This document shows, piece by piece, positions 1 through 8,098 of a stretch of DNA of 51,619 nucleotides; the stretch's first letter is position 1, and every line of letters starts with the position of its first letter. The stretch spans positions 1 through 51,619 of the forward strand of contig SSTA01000098.1 in NCBI GenBank assembly GCA_009469685.1, in the 5' to 3' direction. The translations under genes were made by a program, and so were the position numbers. This stretch comes from Azonexaceae bacterium (lineage in GTDB: Bacteria > Pseudomonadota > Gammaproteobacteria > Burkholderiales > Rhodocyclaceae). The notes under the pieces were generated by a model, which made no database searches, had not been told where the DNA came from, and worked only from the letters and a program-made list of their open reading frames with translations.

Positions 1-450
1 ACCCGCAAGGTTGCCCACCATGAAGACGCCGGAATCGACGTCATCCCCGCCCGGCCCGCTCCGATCACGGACCAGGGCCCCGCTTCCGCCCAACCCCCTG
101 CGGCCGTGCCTCAAGCACCTGTCTGTCACGATTGCGGTACGGTCGAGGCGGTCCGCGAAATCGAAACCAAGGGCGAAGGGACCGGTCTGGGCGCCATCGC
201 CGGAGGTGTGATCGGCGGCCTCCTGGGCAATCAGGTCGGCGGCGGCCGCGGACGCAGTCTGGCCACTGTTGCCGGCGCTGTCGGCGGAGCCTACGCCGGA
301 CACCAGGTCGAGAAAAACGTACGCGGCGAAAAGCAGCTCGAGGTCACGGTCCGCTTCGACGACGGGAGCGTGCGTCGCTACACCCAGACCGGCACGTGGC
401 ACAACGGCGACCGGGTTCGCCTCAACAACGGCGCTATCGTCGCACTCTGA
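1..450 (+). CDS. Glycine-zipper (2TM, SlyB-like) envelope protein, 5' truncated by window edge
   Basis: The frame is open from base 1, so the start lies upstream of the window; the GTG at 106 is probably not the true start. The visible part begins with a Pro/Ala-rich linker (ARPAPITDQGPASAQPPAA), then CHDCGTVE and a glycine-zipper segment with repeated small residues (GAIAGGVIGGLLGNQVGGG, then GAVGGAYAGHQVEK). It closes with a short beta-rich tail ending NNGAIVAL. This architecture is typical of the Rick_17kDa/SlyB glycine-zipper 2TM family, outer-membrane-associated proteins of ill-defined structural role. A strong terminator follows. The family assignment is good; the specific function is unknown. 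Confidence 0.8.
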   Translation, partial: TRKVAHHEDAGIDVIPARPAPITDQGPASAQPPAAVPQAPVCHDCGTVEAVREIETKGEGTGLGAIAGGVIGGLLGNQVGGGRGRSLATVAGAVGGAYAGHQVEKNVRGEKQLEVTVRFDDGSVRRYTQTGTWHNGDRVRLNNGAIVAL

Positions 451-527
451 AACCCCCTCCGGGGCCGCTTCGGTCGCGGCCCCTCCGTTGGAACCCGGTT
501 CCCCCGTTTCACGCTTCCGGGTTCTTC

Positions 528-557
528 GCCCCGGCCCACCCGCCGGGGCGTTTTTTT
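528..557 (+). terminator. Rho-independent terminator after glycine-zipper gene
   Basis: Stem GCCCCGG/CCGGGGC (528-534 and 543-549) is followed by CG and seven T residues. It ends the upstream gene just before metY. Confidence 0.85.
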
Positions 558-607
558 GCATCGGCTGTTAAACTCACCACCTTTGCAAAAATGACGAGGG
601 AGACACC

Positions 608-1879
608 ATGAAACTCGAAACCCTGGCCGTCCATGGCGGCTATGCGCCCGACCCCACCACCAAGGCCGTGGCGGTACCCATCTACCAGACCACTTCCTAC
701 GCCTTCGACAGTACCCAGCACGGGGCCGACCTCTTCGATCTGAAGGTCCAGGGCAATATCTATACCCGCATCATGAATCCCACCCAGGACGTGCTGGAAA
801 AGCGCATTGCCGCGCTGGAAGGCGGCATCGCCGGACTGGCATTGGCCTCGGGCCAGGCGGCCATCACCTACACCATCCTGACCATCGCCGAGGCCGGCGA
901 CAACATCGTTTCCGCCTCGACGCTCTACGGGGGCACCTACAACCTTTTTGCCCACACTTTTCCCCAATACGGCATCGACGTGCGCTTCGCCGACTACCGG
1001 AATCCAGGAGCTTTCGAAGGCCTGATCGACGGCAGAACCAAGGCCATCTACTGCGAGTCGGTGGGCAATCCCCTGGGTAATATCACCGATTTCGAAAAGC
1101 TTGCCGAAATCGCCCATCGCCACGGCGTGCCGCTCATTGTCGACAATACCGTTCCCTCTCCCTACCTGTGCCGCCCGATCGAGCATGGCGCCGACATCGT
1201 GGTCCATTCGCTCACCAAATACATCGGTGGCCATGGCAATTCCATCGGCGGCCTCATCGTCGATAGCGGCAAATTCCCCTGGGCGGACCACAAACAAAAA
1301 TTCAAGCGTTTGAATGAGCCCGACGTTTCGTACCACGGCGTGGTCTACACCGAAGCCCTGGGTCCGGCAGCCTTTATCGGACGTGCCCGGGTCGTCCCGC
1401 TGCGCAACATGGGTGCCGCGATCAGCCCCTTCAATGCCTTCCTCATCCTGCAAGGCACCGAAACCCTGGCGCTTCGGATGGACCGCATCTGCGATAACAG
1501 CCTCGCCGTCGCCCGCTTTCTCCAAAGCCACGCAAAAGTCGGCTGGGTCAATTACGCCGGACTGCCGGACCACAAGGATCATGGCCTTGCCCAGAAGTAC
1601 ATGGCCGGCAAGGCTTCCGGAATCCTCACTTTCGGCGTCCAGGGTGGCCGCGATGGCGGCGGCCGTTTTCAGGACGCCCTGCAACTGGTGACGCGGCTGG
1701 TCAATATCGGCGATTGCAAGTCCCTCGCCTGCCACCCGGCGTCGACGACCCATCGCCAACTCTCACCGGAAGAGCTCGCCAAGGCAGGCGTCTCGGAAGA
1801 CATGATTCGCCTATCGGTCGGAATTGAGCATATCGACGATATCCTCGCCGACCTCGACCAGGCGCTTCAGCAAGCTTGA
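608..1879 (+). CDS. metY: O-acetylhomoserine sulfhydrylase (O-acetylhomoserine aminocarboxypropyltransferase)
   Basis: A cytosolic PLP enzyme that makes homocysteine from O-acetylhomoserine and sulfide, the direct sulfhydrylation route to methionine. It is 423 aa, the usual MetY length. It begins with the family N-terminus (LETLAVHGGYAPDP) and has the YTRIMNPT phosphate/substrate segment at about residue 52. The PLP-binding lysine is in HSLTKYIGGHGN (K204). The C-terminus carries the SLACHPASTTH motif of the Cys/Met-metabolism PLP family. A GAGGGAGA-like ribosome site lies just before ATG 608. It stands alone between two non-coding stretches. The MetB/MetC relatives are less likely, because length and internal insertions fit MetY. 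Confidence 0.95.
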   Translation: MKLETLAVHGGYAPDPTTKAVAVPIYQTTSYAFDSTQHGADLFDLKVQGNIYTRIMNPTQDVLEKRIAALEGGIAGLALASGQAAITYTILTIAEAGDNIVSASTLYGGTYNLFAHTFPQYGIDVRFADYRNPGAFEGLIDGRTKAIYCESVGNPLGNITDFEKLAEIAHRHGVPLIVDNTVPSPYLCRPIEHGADIVVHSLTKYIGGHGNSIGGLIVDSGKFPWADHKQKFKRLNEPDVSYHGVVYTEALGPAAFIGRARVVPLRNMGAAISPFNAFLILQGTETLALRMDRICDNSLAVARFLQSHAKVGWVNYAGLPDHKDHGLAQKYMAGKASGILTFGVQGGRDGGGRFQDALQLVTRLVNIGDCKSLACHPASTTHRQLSPEELAKAGVSEDMIRLSVGIEHIDDILADLDQALQQA

Positions 1880-2211
1880 CGGGCTTTTGGCCAGCAACTG
1901 AAGCGAACGCCGATTGCCCCTCGACGACTCGGAAGGCGAGCGCGGGGGGCCTCGCGGCATGCCTTTGCCTGCACGCTTGATCTTGCGGGCGGGCGCTCAG
2001 TTCATATTGCCGTAATACTGAACAGGCAATATTTCACTGTCGGATAAATTTACACTCGCCCACCAAAAGGCGCTCCACCACTTTGATTTCTCAGCCAAAA
2101 CTCTCCATGCATGGAACTTGCTTTGATCGCCGTCCACGCCCTGCCGCCAGCATTGCGGCGCCACCGGGTCCCGGGCGCACTTAAGGGTCGTACCATGCCG
2201 TTGTTCATTTC
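1880..2211. other. Intergenic stretch with an 8-bp inverted repeat
   Basis: No gene is seen. A perfect inverted repeat ATATTGCC/GGCAATAT (2004-2011 and 2025-2032, 13-nt loop) lies about 180 bp before the FeeM-like gene. It could be a regulator-binding dyad or a weak hairpin, and no T-tract follows. Confidence 0.4.
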
Positions 2212-3084
2212 ATGTACGCACGCATCATAGATTGCCGGAATCACTCGGCCATTGCGGCCGAAAAAGCACCTTCGCACGGCAGCGTGAAAATCAGTCGCCT
2301 TCCTTCGATCAGTCCTGTGCTGTACAGCTTGATCGAGAACGGTCACACCTATACCTTCGCCATGGCCCGCACTCCCCACCAAGTCCATGGTGCGCACCGG
2401 CTGCAGACCGATATGTACGCCTGGCGCGGTTACCGGGGAAGCGTTTCCCCTTCCCGTTGCCCGCGGATTGGCGGCCCCAGCTGTAGCGAAATCACCTTGG
2501 TGGCTGCCCTCGAAGACCGGATCGTCGGGACGCTCACCGTGGCGCCGGACTGCCGCGAGGGAATGAACGCCGACGAACTGTTCCAGGAGTACATCGACGG
2601 ATTTCGGGCCAACAACCGTCAGCTCTGCGAACTCACACGTCTCGCGGTGGACAACGCCCACAAGTCGTCTCGCCTCCTGGCCACACTGTTCCATCTCGCC
2701 TATTTGTACGCCCATCGCGTGCGCGGCTGCTCGGATCTCATCATCGAGGTCAACCCCCGCCATATGGCGTTCTATGGGCATTCGCTGGGCTTTCGCGATC
2801 GGGGGGACACCCGTCTGTGCCCCCGGGTGAACGCACCGGCAAAGCTGATGCATCTGGAATGCGACATGGCGGCGCGTCTCATTCGCATGTGCGCCGGCAA
2901 TCCCATCCATCGCTCGGAGCGCTTCTCCTTCTACCGGCATTTCCTGACCGGGGCCGAGGGAACCGTGGCGTTGAACAACCTCCGTCGGCTGGCGAGCCAC
3001 GGTTTCTCGCCGCAGGATTGCGTCACCGGCTGTCCGGCGCCGAGCCATCCGACTCCGGCAGTGGCGGCTGTGGCCGGCTCATGA
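2212..3084 (+). CDS. FeeM-type long-chain N-acyl amino acid synthase (GNAT/autoinducer-synthase fold)
   Basis: 290 aa with the pattern of the FeeM catalytic domain: TDMYAWRGY near residue 67, a beta-bulge core ALEDRIVGTLTV, CELTRLAVD (about 139-147), and IIEVNPRHMAFYGHSLGF. The last resembles the acyl-homoserine-lactone-synthase/GNAT motif in which the acyl-donor site is formed. FeeM enzymes acylate amino acids such as tyrosine from acyl-ACP, and in many betaproteobacteria homologues belong to PEP-CTERM/exosortase genomes. Both PrsT and a sorted substrate occur later in this window. ATG 2212 is the first usable start after an upstream in-frame stop; no clear ribosome site is visible. The 3' end overlaps a convergent small gene by 62 bp. 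The acylated amino acid is not predictable. Confidence 0.72.
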   Translation: MYARIIDCRNHSAIAAEKAPSHGSVKISRLPSISPVLYSLIENGHTYTFAMARTPHQVHGAHRLQTDMYAWRGYRGSVSPSRCPRIGGPSCSEITLVAALEDRIVGTLTVAPDCREGMNADELFQEYIDGFRANNRQLCELTRLAVDNAHKSSRLLATLFHLAYLYAHRVRGCSDLIIEVNPRHMAFYGHSLGFRDRGDTRLCPRVNAPAKLMHLECDMAARLIRMCAGNPIHRSERFSFYRHFLTGAEGTVALNNLRRLASHGFSPQDCVTGCPAPSHPTPAVAAVAGS

Positions 3085-3265
3085 CGTAGAACACTCCGGC
3101 ACAGCACAGGAGAAACGCAATACCGGCGAGAGCGCTCGGAGTCCAGGAATCGGCGACCCCACGAGCCTTGATTAGCCAGAGGAACAGCCCGACGACCGGC
3201 AGGGTCAGCAGGGCACAGAATATGGCGCTTGCCAAGGCGATCTTTTGGCCGATGTGGCGTTTCAT
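3023..3265 (-). CDS. Small two-TM membrane protein, unknown function
   Basis: 80 aa starting MKRHIGQK, with two hydrophobic segments (about residues 8-32 and 44-60) joined by a short loop. The tail is Pro-rich and polar. ATG 3265 was chosen because it forms an ATGA overlap with the stop of the secretin-like gene, implying translational coupling. A longer start at 3289 would run deeper into that gene. The 3' end overlaps the FeeM-like gene on the other strand. I recognise no family. A membrane partner of the exported upstream protein is possible but only inferred from coupling. Confidence 0.6.
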   Translation of the reverse strand: MKRHIGQKIALASAIFCALLTLPVVGLFLWLIKARGVADSWTPSALAGIAFLLCCAGVFYVMSRPQPPLPESDGSAPDSR

Positions 3266-4050
3266 GGTATTTCCTGCACTTGAAGCCATATTGAACGGGA
3301 CTCCGTCACGTCGGCGGTGGATAGTTCAAGGTTGCCACGCGATTGGGCAGCCCGCTCGCGGCCGCCGCCGCCGAGTTCGATCCATTCTCCCAGCCGCCCG
3401 CTGACCGTCGTGGCGAGACGCTGGGTAGCAGCGCTCCCACGCGGACCCGGCGTGTCGGCATGCTGGCTGATCTCAAGCGTCACTCGGTCGCCGGAGAGCC
3501 GCGGCAGGGCATAAAACCCCTGCCCGATGTCCCGATAGACGACCGTTTCGCTGATCACGGCTCCCCCCGGACCCACTTGAATCTGGCGCAAAGGCACGGG
3601 AAGCGAGCGGCCGATTTGGATGTAAGCCTCAGCTCCCTCCAGGGTCTGCACCCTCTGGCCGCCCGTATCCCGGCTCGCGGAACGCGTATCCCAGACCCTT
3701 GCGCTCCCTTCGACCCGCCGTGTGCTTCCCAGGGTCACCTGGCCACCTGCCGCTCCGCCACGGCTTTCGGCTTCGACCTGACGACTCTGGCTTACCCAGA
3801 TAACCAGACGGCGGGCAGGCGTATCGATGGCCGCCAATGCCCGCTTGATCTCTTCCCGATTGCCGGGACTGGCGCGCAGAAAGAGTTGATTGTTCATGCC
3901 GGTGAGCGAACCTCCAGGCTCGACCAGCGGCCGCAGAACAGGAAGCACCTTATCTGCGCTCTGGCTGCGCAGGGGAATGACTTCTAATTGCTGCTGGGCC
4001 CAGGCTCCGGCGATCCAGAGCAGGCATATCGAAAGCAGCAGGGGCGCCAT
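3262..4050 (-). CDS. Exported protein with secretin N-domain (NolW-like) fold
   Basis: 262 aa with a signal peptide (MAPLLLSICLLWIAGAWA, cleavage before QQQLEV). Then comes a NolW/secretin short-domain pattern: VIPLRSQSADKVLPVLRPLV, followed by NNQLFLRASPGNREEIKRALAAID and RRLVIWV. These domains normally build the periplasmic rings of type II/III/IV-pilus secretins. The outer-membrane beta-barrel part of a true secretin is absent; instead there is a roughly 170-residue region ending in LSTADVTESRSIWLQVQEIP. It is therefore an orphan ring-domain protein, not a channel. It starts 18 bp after zapE on the same strand and is ATGA-coupled to a small membrane protein. Role unknown. Confidence 0.65.
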   Translation of the reverse strand: MAPLLLSICLLWIAGAWAQQQLEVIPLRSQSADKVLPVLRPLVEPGGSLTGMNNQLFLRASPGNREEIKRALAAIDTPARRLVIWVSQSRQVEAESRGGAAGGQVTLGSTRRVEGSARVWDTRSASRDTGGQRVQTLEGAEAYIQIGRSLPVPLRQIQVGPGGAVISETVVYRDIGQGFYALPRLSGDRVTLEISQHADTPGPRGSAATQRLATTVSGRLGEWIELGGGGRERAAQSRGNLELSTADVTESRSIWLQVQEIP

Positions 4051-4068
4051 GGCAGGCCCTTTCCCGCG

Positions 4069-5184
4069 TCACGCGGCGTTGTGAGGAAGGGCGAGGTATT
4101 CGCGGGAATTCATTTCGGTCAGGCGACTGACCGTCCGGGCAAACTCGCCAGCCTGGGTCCCCTCAGTATAGAGCGCATCGGCGGGCACATCGGCGGTGGC
4201 AATCAGCTTGACCTTGTGATCGTAGAAGACATCCACCAGCCACGTGAAACGGCGAGCTTCGGAAGCCTGGTGGACGGTCAGCTTTGGAATTCCGGACAGG
4301 AGAACGGTATGGTGGCTGCGGGCAATTTCCAGATAGTCGTTCTGGGATCTGGGCCCACCGCAGAGGGTCTTGAAATCGAACCAGATGACTCCATTGGCGC
4401 GGCGCAAGGTGTCGATATCGCGACCGAGCACTGCGATCCGGCCGCCCTTCTTGCCCTCGCCCCCCGCCACCAGACGGAAGAAGTCGAGCATTTTGGCTTC
4501 CGCCTGGGCGTCGGCCGGATGATGGTAAATGGCGACCTGCTCCAGGGATCGCAATCGATAGTCGACTCCTGCATCGACTTCGATAATTTCCAGATGGTCT
4601 CTGAGGAGCGCAATGGTGGGCAGGAAATTCTCCCGCTGCAGGCCATTGGGGTATAGCCCGTCCGGAGGGTAATTCGAGGTCATGACCAGGATCACGCCAC
4701 ACTCGAATAGACCATCGAGCAGACGCCCCAAGATCATCGCATCGGCAATGTCCGAGACGTGGAATTCGTCGAAGCACAAGAGGCGCACGTCACGGCCGAT
4801 CTTCGCCGCCACCTTCATCATGGGGTCGGCTTCTCCCTTGCAGGCTTCCAACTCTCGATGGATTTGCTGCATGAAGGCATGGAAATGGATGCGTTTCTTG
4901 CGCCGGTAAGGCACCGCGTTGAAGAAGCAGTCCATGAGAAAACTCTTGCCGCGACCGACACCGCCCCAGAAATAGATGCCTCGCGGAGGCCTGGGCGGCG
5001 CCAGGAGACGCTTGAACGTGCTGCCGCGGGCGACCTTGAAGTCCAGAAGTTCGGTATAGAGCCGTTGCAGCGAATCCGCCGCCGCTTTTTGGGCAGTATC
5101 GGCCGCGTACCCGAGTCGCTCCAGGAGCCCAAAATAGGCGTCGAGCATGCCGGTGGGGGAGACGTTGAGTTTTCGGTGGGACAT
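4069..5184 (-). CDS. zapE: Cell division protein ZapE (AFG1-like AAA+ ATPase)
   Basis: 371 aa from ATG 5184 (MSHRKLNVSP). The frame is open further upstream to 5385, but that extension runs into lpdA and lacks family sequence. It shows Walker A GGVGRGKS, the FHAFMQQIH motif, Walker B LLCFDEFHVSD and sensor-1 MTSNYPP. In E. coli ZapE destabilises FtsZ polymers at the constricting ring; mitochondrial AFG1 homologues act in protein quality control. It follows lpdA by about 120 bp, a common order in betaproteobacteria. Length and motifs are complete. Confidence 0.92.
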   Translation of the reverse strand: MSHRKLNVSPTGMLDAYFGLLERLGYAADTAQKAAADSLQRLYTELLDFKVARGSTFKRLLAPPRPPRGIYFWGGVGRGKSFLMDCFFNAVPYRRKKRIHFHAFMQQIHRELEACKGEADPMMKVAAKIGRDVRLLCFDEFHVSDIADAMILGRLLDGLFECGVILVMTSNYPPDGLYPNGLQRENFLPTIALLRDHLEIIEVDAGVDYRLRSLEQVAIYHHPADAQAEAKMLDFFRLVAGGEGKKGGRIAVLGRDIDTLRRANGVIWFDFKTLCGGPRSQNDYLEIARSHHTVLLSGIPKLTVHQASEARRFTWLVDVFYDHKVKLIATADVPADALYTEGTQAGEFARTVSRLTEMNSREYLALPHNAA

Positions 5185-5306
5185 GACTTGATTGCTGGGG
5201 CGAGATTGCCATTCTGCCAAAGATAGCCACCGTTTCGACAGACTTGGCGGAATGAAAAGGGCGGGGGCGTCGCCGCCACCCGCCCTGCTTTCCAGGCCGC
5301 CGGGTC

Positions 5307-6728
5307 TCAGAAGTGAAGCGACCGCTTGTCGCAGGCCAACGCCGCTTCGTGCATTACTTCGGACAAGGTCGGATGGGCGTGGCAAATACGACCCAAATCC
5401 TCCGACGCGCCGGCAAATTCCATAGCCACCACCGCTTCCGCAATGAGTTCGGACGCATTGACGCCGATGATGTGAACGCCCAGGATACGATCGGTCTTGG
5501 CGCAGGCGAGGACCTTGACGAACCCTGACGCGTCGCCGTGACCCAGGGCGCGTCCATTGGCCAGGAACGGCACCTTCCCAGGCTTGTAGGCGATGCCGTC
5601 AGCCTTCAATTGTTGCTCGGTCTTGCCCACCCAGGCAATTTCCGGATGGGTGTAGATGACACCGGGGACGGTCTCCAGATTGCAGTGGCCGGCCTGGCCG
5701 GCGATCAGTTCGGCGACCATGACGCCTTCTTCGGAAGCCTTGTGGGCCAGCATGGGACCGCGCACCACATCCCCCACCGCCCAGACATTGGGCAGATTGG
5801 TCTTGCAGTGGCCGTCCACTTCGACCTGACCGCGCTCGTTGAGCTTGAGGCCCACCGCGTCACCATTGAGTCCGTCGGTATTGGGAATTCGCCCGACGGA
5901 AACGATCAGCTTGTCGCATTCCAGCTTCTGGGCACCATCCTTCCCGTCGTATTCGAGGGTGACGCCCTTCTTGCCGACGGTAACCTTGTTGATCTTGACG
6001 CCGACATTGATCTTGAGGCCCTGCTTGGTGAACAGCTTCAAGGCTTCCTTGGCCACGTCCTGATCGGCGAAAGCCATGAAATCGGGAAGCGCTTCCAGAA
6101 CGGTGACTTCGGCTCCTAGCCGGCGCCAGACGGATCCGAGCTCGAGGCCGATGACGCCAGCGCCGATGACCCCCAGACGCTTGGGCACTGCCGTGAAATC
6201 CAGTGCCCCCTCGTTGTCGCAGATGACCTTGTTATCCACCGGAATGCCAGGCAGATGACGCGGCTTGGACCCGGTGGCGACGATGACGTGCTTGGCCAGC
6301 ACTTCTTCCGCACCGACCTTGACCTTGTAAAGCTCGCCTTCCTTGCCGACAAAGCTGCCGTGGCCATTGAGGGCGGTGACCTTGTTCTTCTTGAACAGGC
6401 CGCGAATGCCCCCGGTCAGTTGATTGACGATGGTATTCTTGCGACCGACCATGGTCGGCACGTCGATGGCGACACCCTTGGCGCTGATGCCATGGACGGC
6501 AAAGGAATGATGCGCTTCCTCGTACAGTTCGGACGAGCGCAGCAGGGCCTTGGACGGAACGCAACCGACGTTCAGGCAGGTCCCGCCCAGGCGGGGCTCG
6601 CCCTTGGGATCGGCATAGGGATTGGATTCGCAGCAAGCGGTGGACAGGCCGAGCTGAGCCGCGCGAATCGCGGCCACGTAACCGCCGGGTCCACCGCCGA
6701 TGACGAGGACGTCGAATTGTTTGGACAT
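5307..6728 (-). CDS. lpdA: Dihydrolipoyl dehydrogenase (E3 of 2-oxoglutarate dehydrogenase)
   Basis: 473 aa FAD-dependent disulfide oxidoreductase that reoxidises the lipoyl arm of E2 with NAD+. The N-terminal FAD site is [19 protein letters not shown] and the redox-active pair is in [13 protein letters not shown] (C51, C56). An NAD-binding [12 protein letters not shown] and the C-terminal HAHPTLSE motif with the active-site His are present. Last gene of the sucA-sucB-lpdA run, 98 bp after sucB. The same E3 may also serve pyruvate dehydrogenase, but the context points to the 2-oxoglutarate complex. Confidence 0.96.
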   Translation of the reverse strand: MSKQFDVLVIGGGPGGYVAAIRAAQLGLSTACCESNPYADPKGEPRLGGTCLNVGCVPSKALLRSSELYEEAHHSFAVHGISAKGVAIDVPTMVGRKNTIVNQLTGGIRGLFKKNKVTALNGHGSFVGKEGELYKVKVGAEEVLAKHVIVATGSKPRHLPGIPVDNKVICDNEGALDFTAVPKRLGVIGAGVIGLELGSVWRRLGAEVTVLEALPDFMAFADQDVAKEALKLFTKQGLKINVGVKINKVTVGKKGVTLEYDGKDGAQKLECDKLIVSVGRIPNTDGLNGDAVGLKLNERGQVEVDGHCKTNLPNVWAVGDVVRGPMLAHKASEEGVMVAELIAGQAGHCNLETVPGVIYTHPEIAWVGKTEQQLKADGIAYKPGKVPFLANGRALGHGDASGFVKVLACAKTDRILGVHIIGVNASELIAEAVVAMEFAGASEDLGRICHAHPTLSEVMHEAALACDKRSLHF

Positions 6729-6826
6729 TGTCTTCTCCTCAGTGAAGGGTGAAACGTGGAGGGCGAAGCGTCGGAACAGGCGACCTTCGTCCTTCCACTA
6801 CATTTCACAAATCGCGTTTCACCGCA

Positions 6827-8074
6827 TCAAACGCCCAGCAGCAGCCGGGTCGGATCTTCCAGGGCTTCCTTCATGGTCACCAGACCGAGCACGGCTTCGC
6901 GGCCGTCGATGATGCGGTGATCGTAGGACATGGCGAGATAGTTGATCGGACGCACCACCACTTGGCCGTTTTCGACCACGGCACGATCCTTGGTGGCATG
7001 AATGCCGAGGATGGCCGACTGGGGCGGGTTGATGATCGGGGTCGACAGCATGGAACCGAATACGCCACCGTTGGAGATGGAGAAAGTGCCGCCGGTCAGT
7101 TCCTCGATGGACAGCTTGCCATCCTTGGCCTTGTTGCCGAACTCGGCGATCTTCTTCTCCACCTCGGCAACGGTCATCTGGTCCGCGTTGCGCAGGATGG
7201 GAACGACCAGACCGCGCGGCGACCCGACGGCAATGCCGATGTCGATGAAGCCATGGTAGACGATGTCGTTGCCGTCCACCGACGCGTTGAGGATGGGGAA
7301 CTTTTGCAGCGCCGCACAGGCCGCCTTGACGAAGAAGCCCATGAACCCCAGGCGCACGCCGTGGGTCTTTTCGAACTTTTCGGCATATTGCTTGCGGAGC
7401 GCCATGATCGGTCCCATGTTCACCTCGTTGAAGGTGGTCAGGATGGCGTTGGTGGATTGAGACTGGACCAGACGCTCGGCAATCCGGGAACGCAGCCGGG
7501 ACATGGGAACCCGCTGCTCGGTCCGCGAAGCCTGGACGTCCACACCGGTGGCCGGAGTCGGTAGGGCAGCCGCAACGGCGGCGGGCGCAGCGACCGGGCC
7601 AGCTGCCGGTGCGGCCGGCTTCTGGGCACCAACGGCGTCTTCCTTGGTGACGCGGCCCCCGCGGCCGGTGCCGGCCACGTCAGCTGCAGCAATGCCTTTT
7701 TCGTCGAGAATCTTGCGGGCTGCCGGGCTCGCCGTACCGGCGGGCGCCGCAGCAGCCGGCGCCGGCGCGGCGGCGGGAGCTGCGGCCTTGGGGGCCTCGG
7801 CCTTGGCCGCAGGAGCGGCCGCGCCGGCCTTGGCCTCGGTGTCGATCTTGGCGATGATTTCGCCGGAGGTGACGGTCTCCCCGTCCCCCTTGACGATCTC
7901 GACCAGGACGCCGGCATCGGGCGCCGGAACTTCGAGAACGACCTTGTCGGTTTCGATGTCGATGACGATCTCGTCGCGGGCGACGGCTTCGCCGATTTTC
8001 TTCTTCCAGGACGCCAGCGTGCCTTCGGCAACGGACTCGGAGAGCTGGGGAACTTTGACTTCGATAATGCTCAT
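6827..8074 (-). CDS. sucB: Dihydrolipoyllysine-residue succinyltransferase, E2 of 2-oxoglutarate dehydrogenase
   Basis: 415 aa core enzyme that transfers the succinyl group to CoA. An N-terminal lipoyl domain has the lipoylated lysine in [12 protein letters not shown] (K44). Then come an Ala/Pro-rich flexible linker (about 95-115), a peripheral subunit-binding domain ([12 protein letters not shown], about 120-155), a second linker and the catalytic domain ending in [10 protein letters not shown], which holds the catalytic His and Asp. The single lipoyl domain is usual for SucB. It lies 24 bp after sucA, so co-transcription is likely. Confidence 0.96.
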   Translation of the reverse strand: MSIIEVKVPQLSESVAEGTLASWKKKIGEAVARDEIVIDIETDKVVLEVPAPDAGVLVEIVKGDGETVTSGEIIAKIDTEAKAGAAAPAAKAEAPKAAAPAAAPAPAAAAPAGTASPAARKILDEKGIAAADVAGTGRGGRVTKEDAVGAQKPAAPAAGPVAAPAAVAAALPTPATGVDVQASRTEQRVPMSRLRSRIAERLVQSQSTNAILTTFNEVNMGPIMALRKQYAEKFEKTHGVRLGFMGFFVKAACAALQKFPILNASVDGNDIVYHGFIDIGIAVGSPRGLVVPILRNADQMTVAEVEKKIAEFGNKAKDGKLSIEELTGGTFSISNGGVFGSMLSTPIINPPQSAILGIHATKDRAVVENGQVVVRPINYLAMSYDHRIIDGREAVLGLVTMKEALEDPTRLLLGV

Positions 8075-8098
8075 GATGGCTCCACTCTTGCAGTTTTA

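Noticed and set aside
509..1759. 416-codon open frame opposite metY
   Set aside because: Covered by a complete MetY; no protein motifs.
5185..5385. Upstream extension of zapE
   Set aside because: It runs into lpdA and has no ZapE-like sequence; ATG 5184 gives the usual N-terminus.
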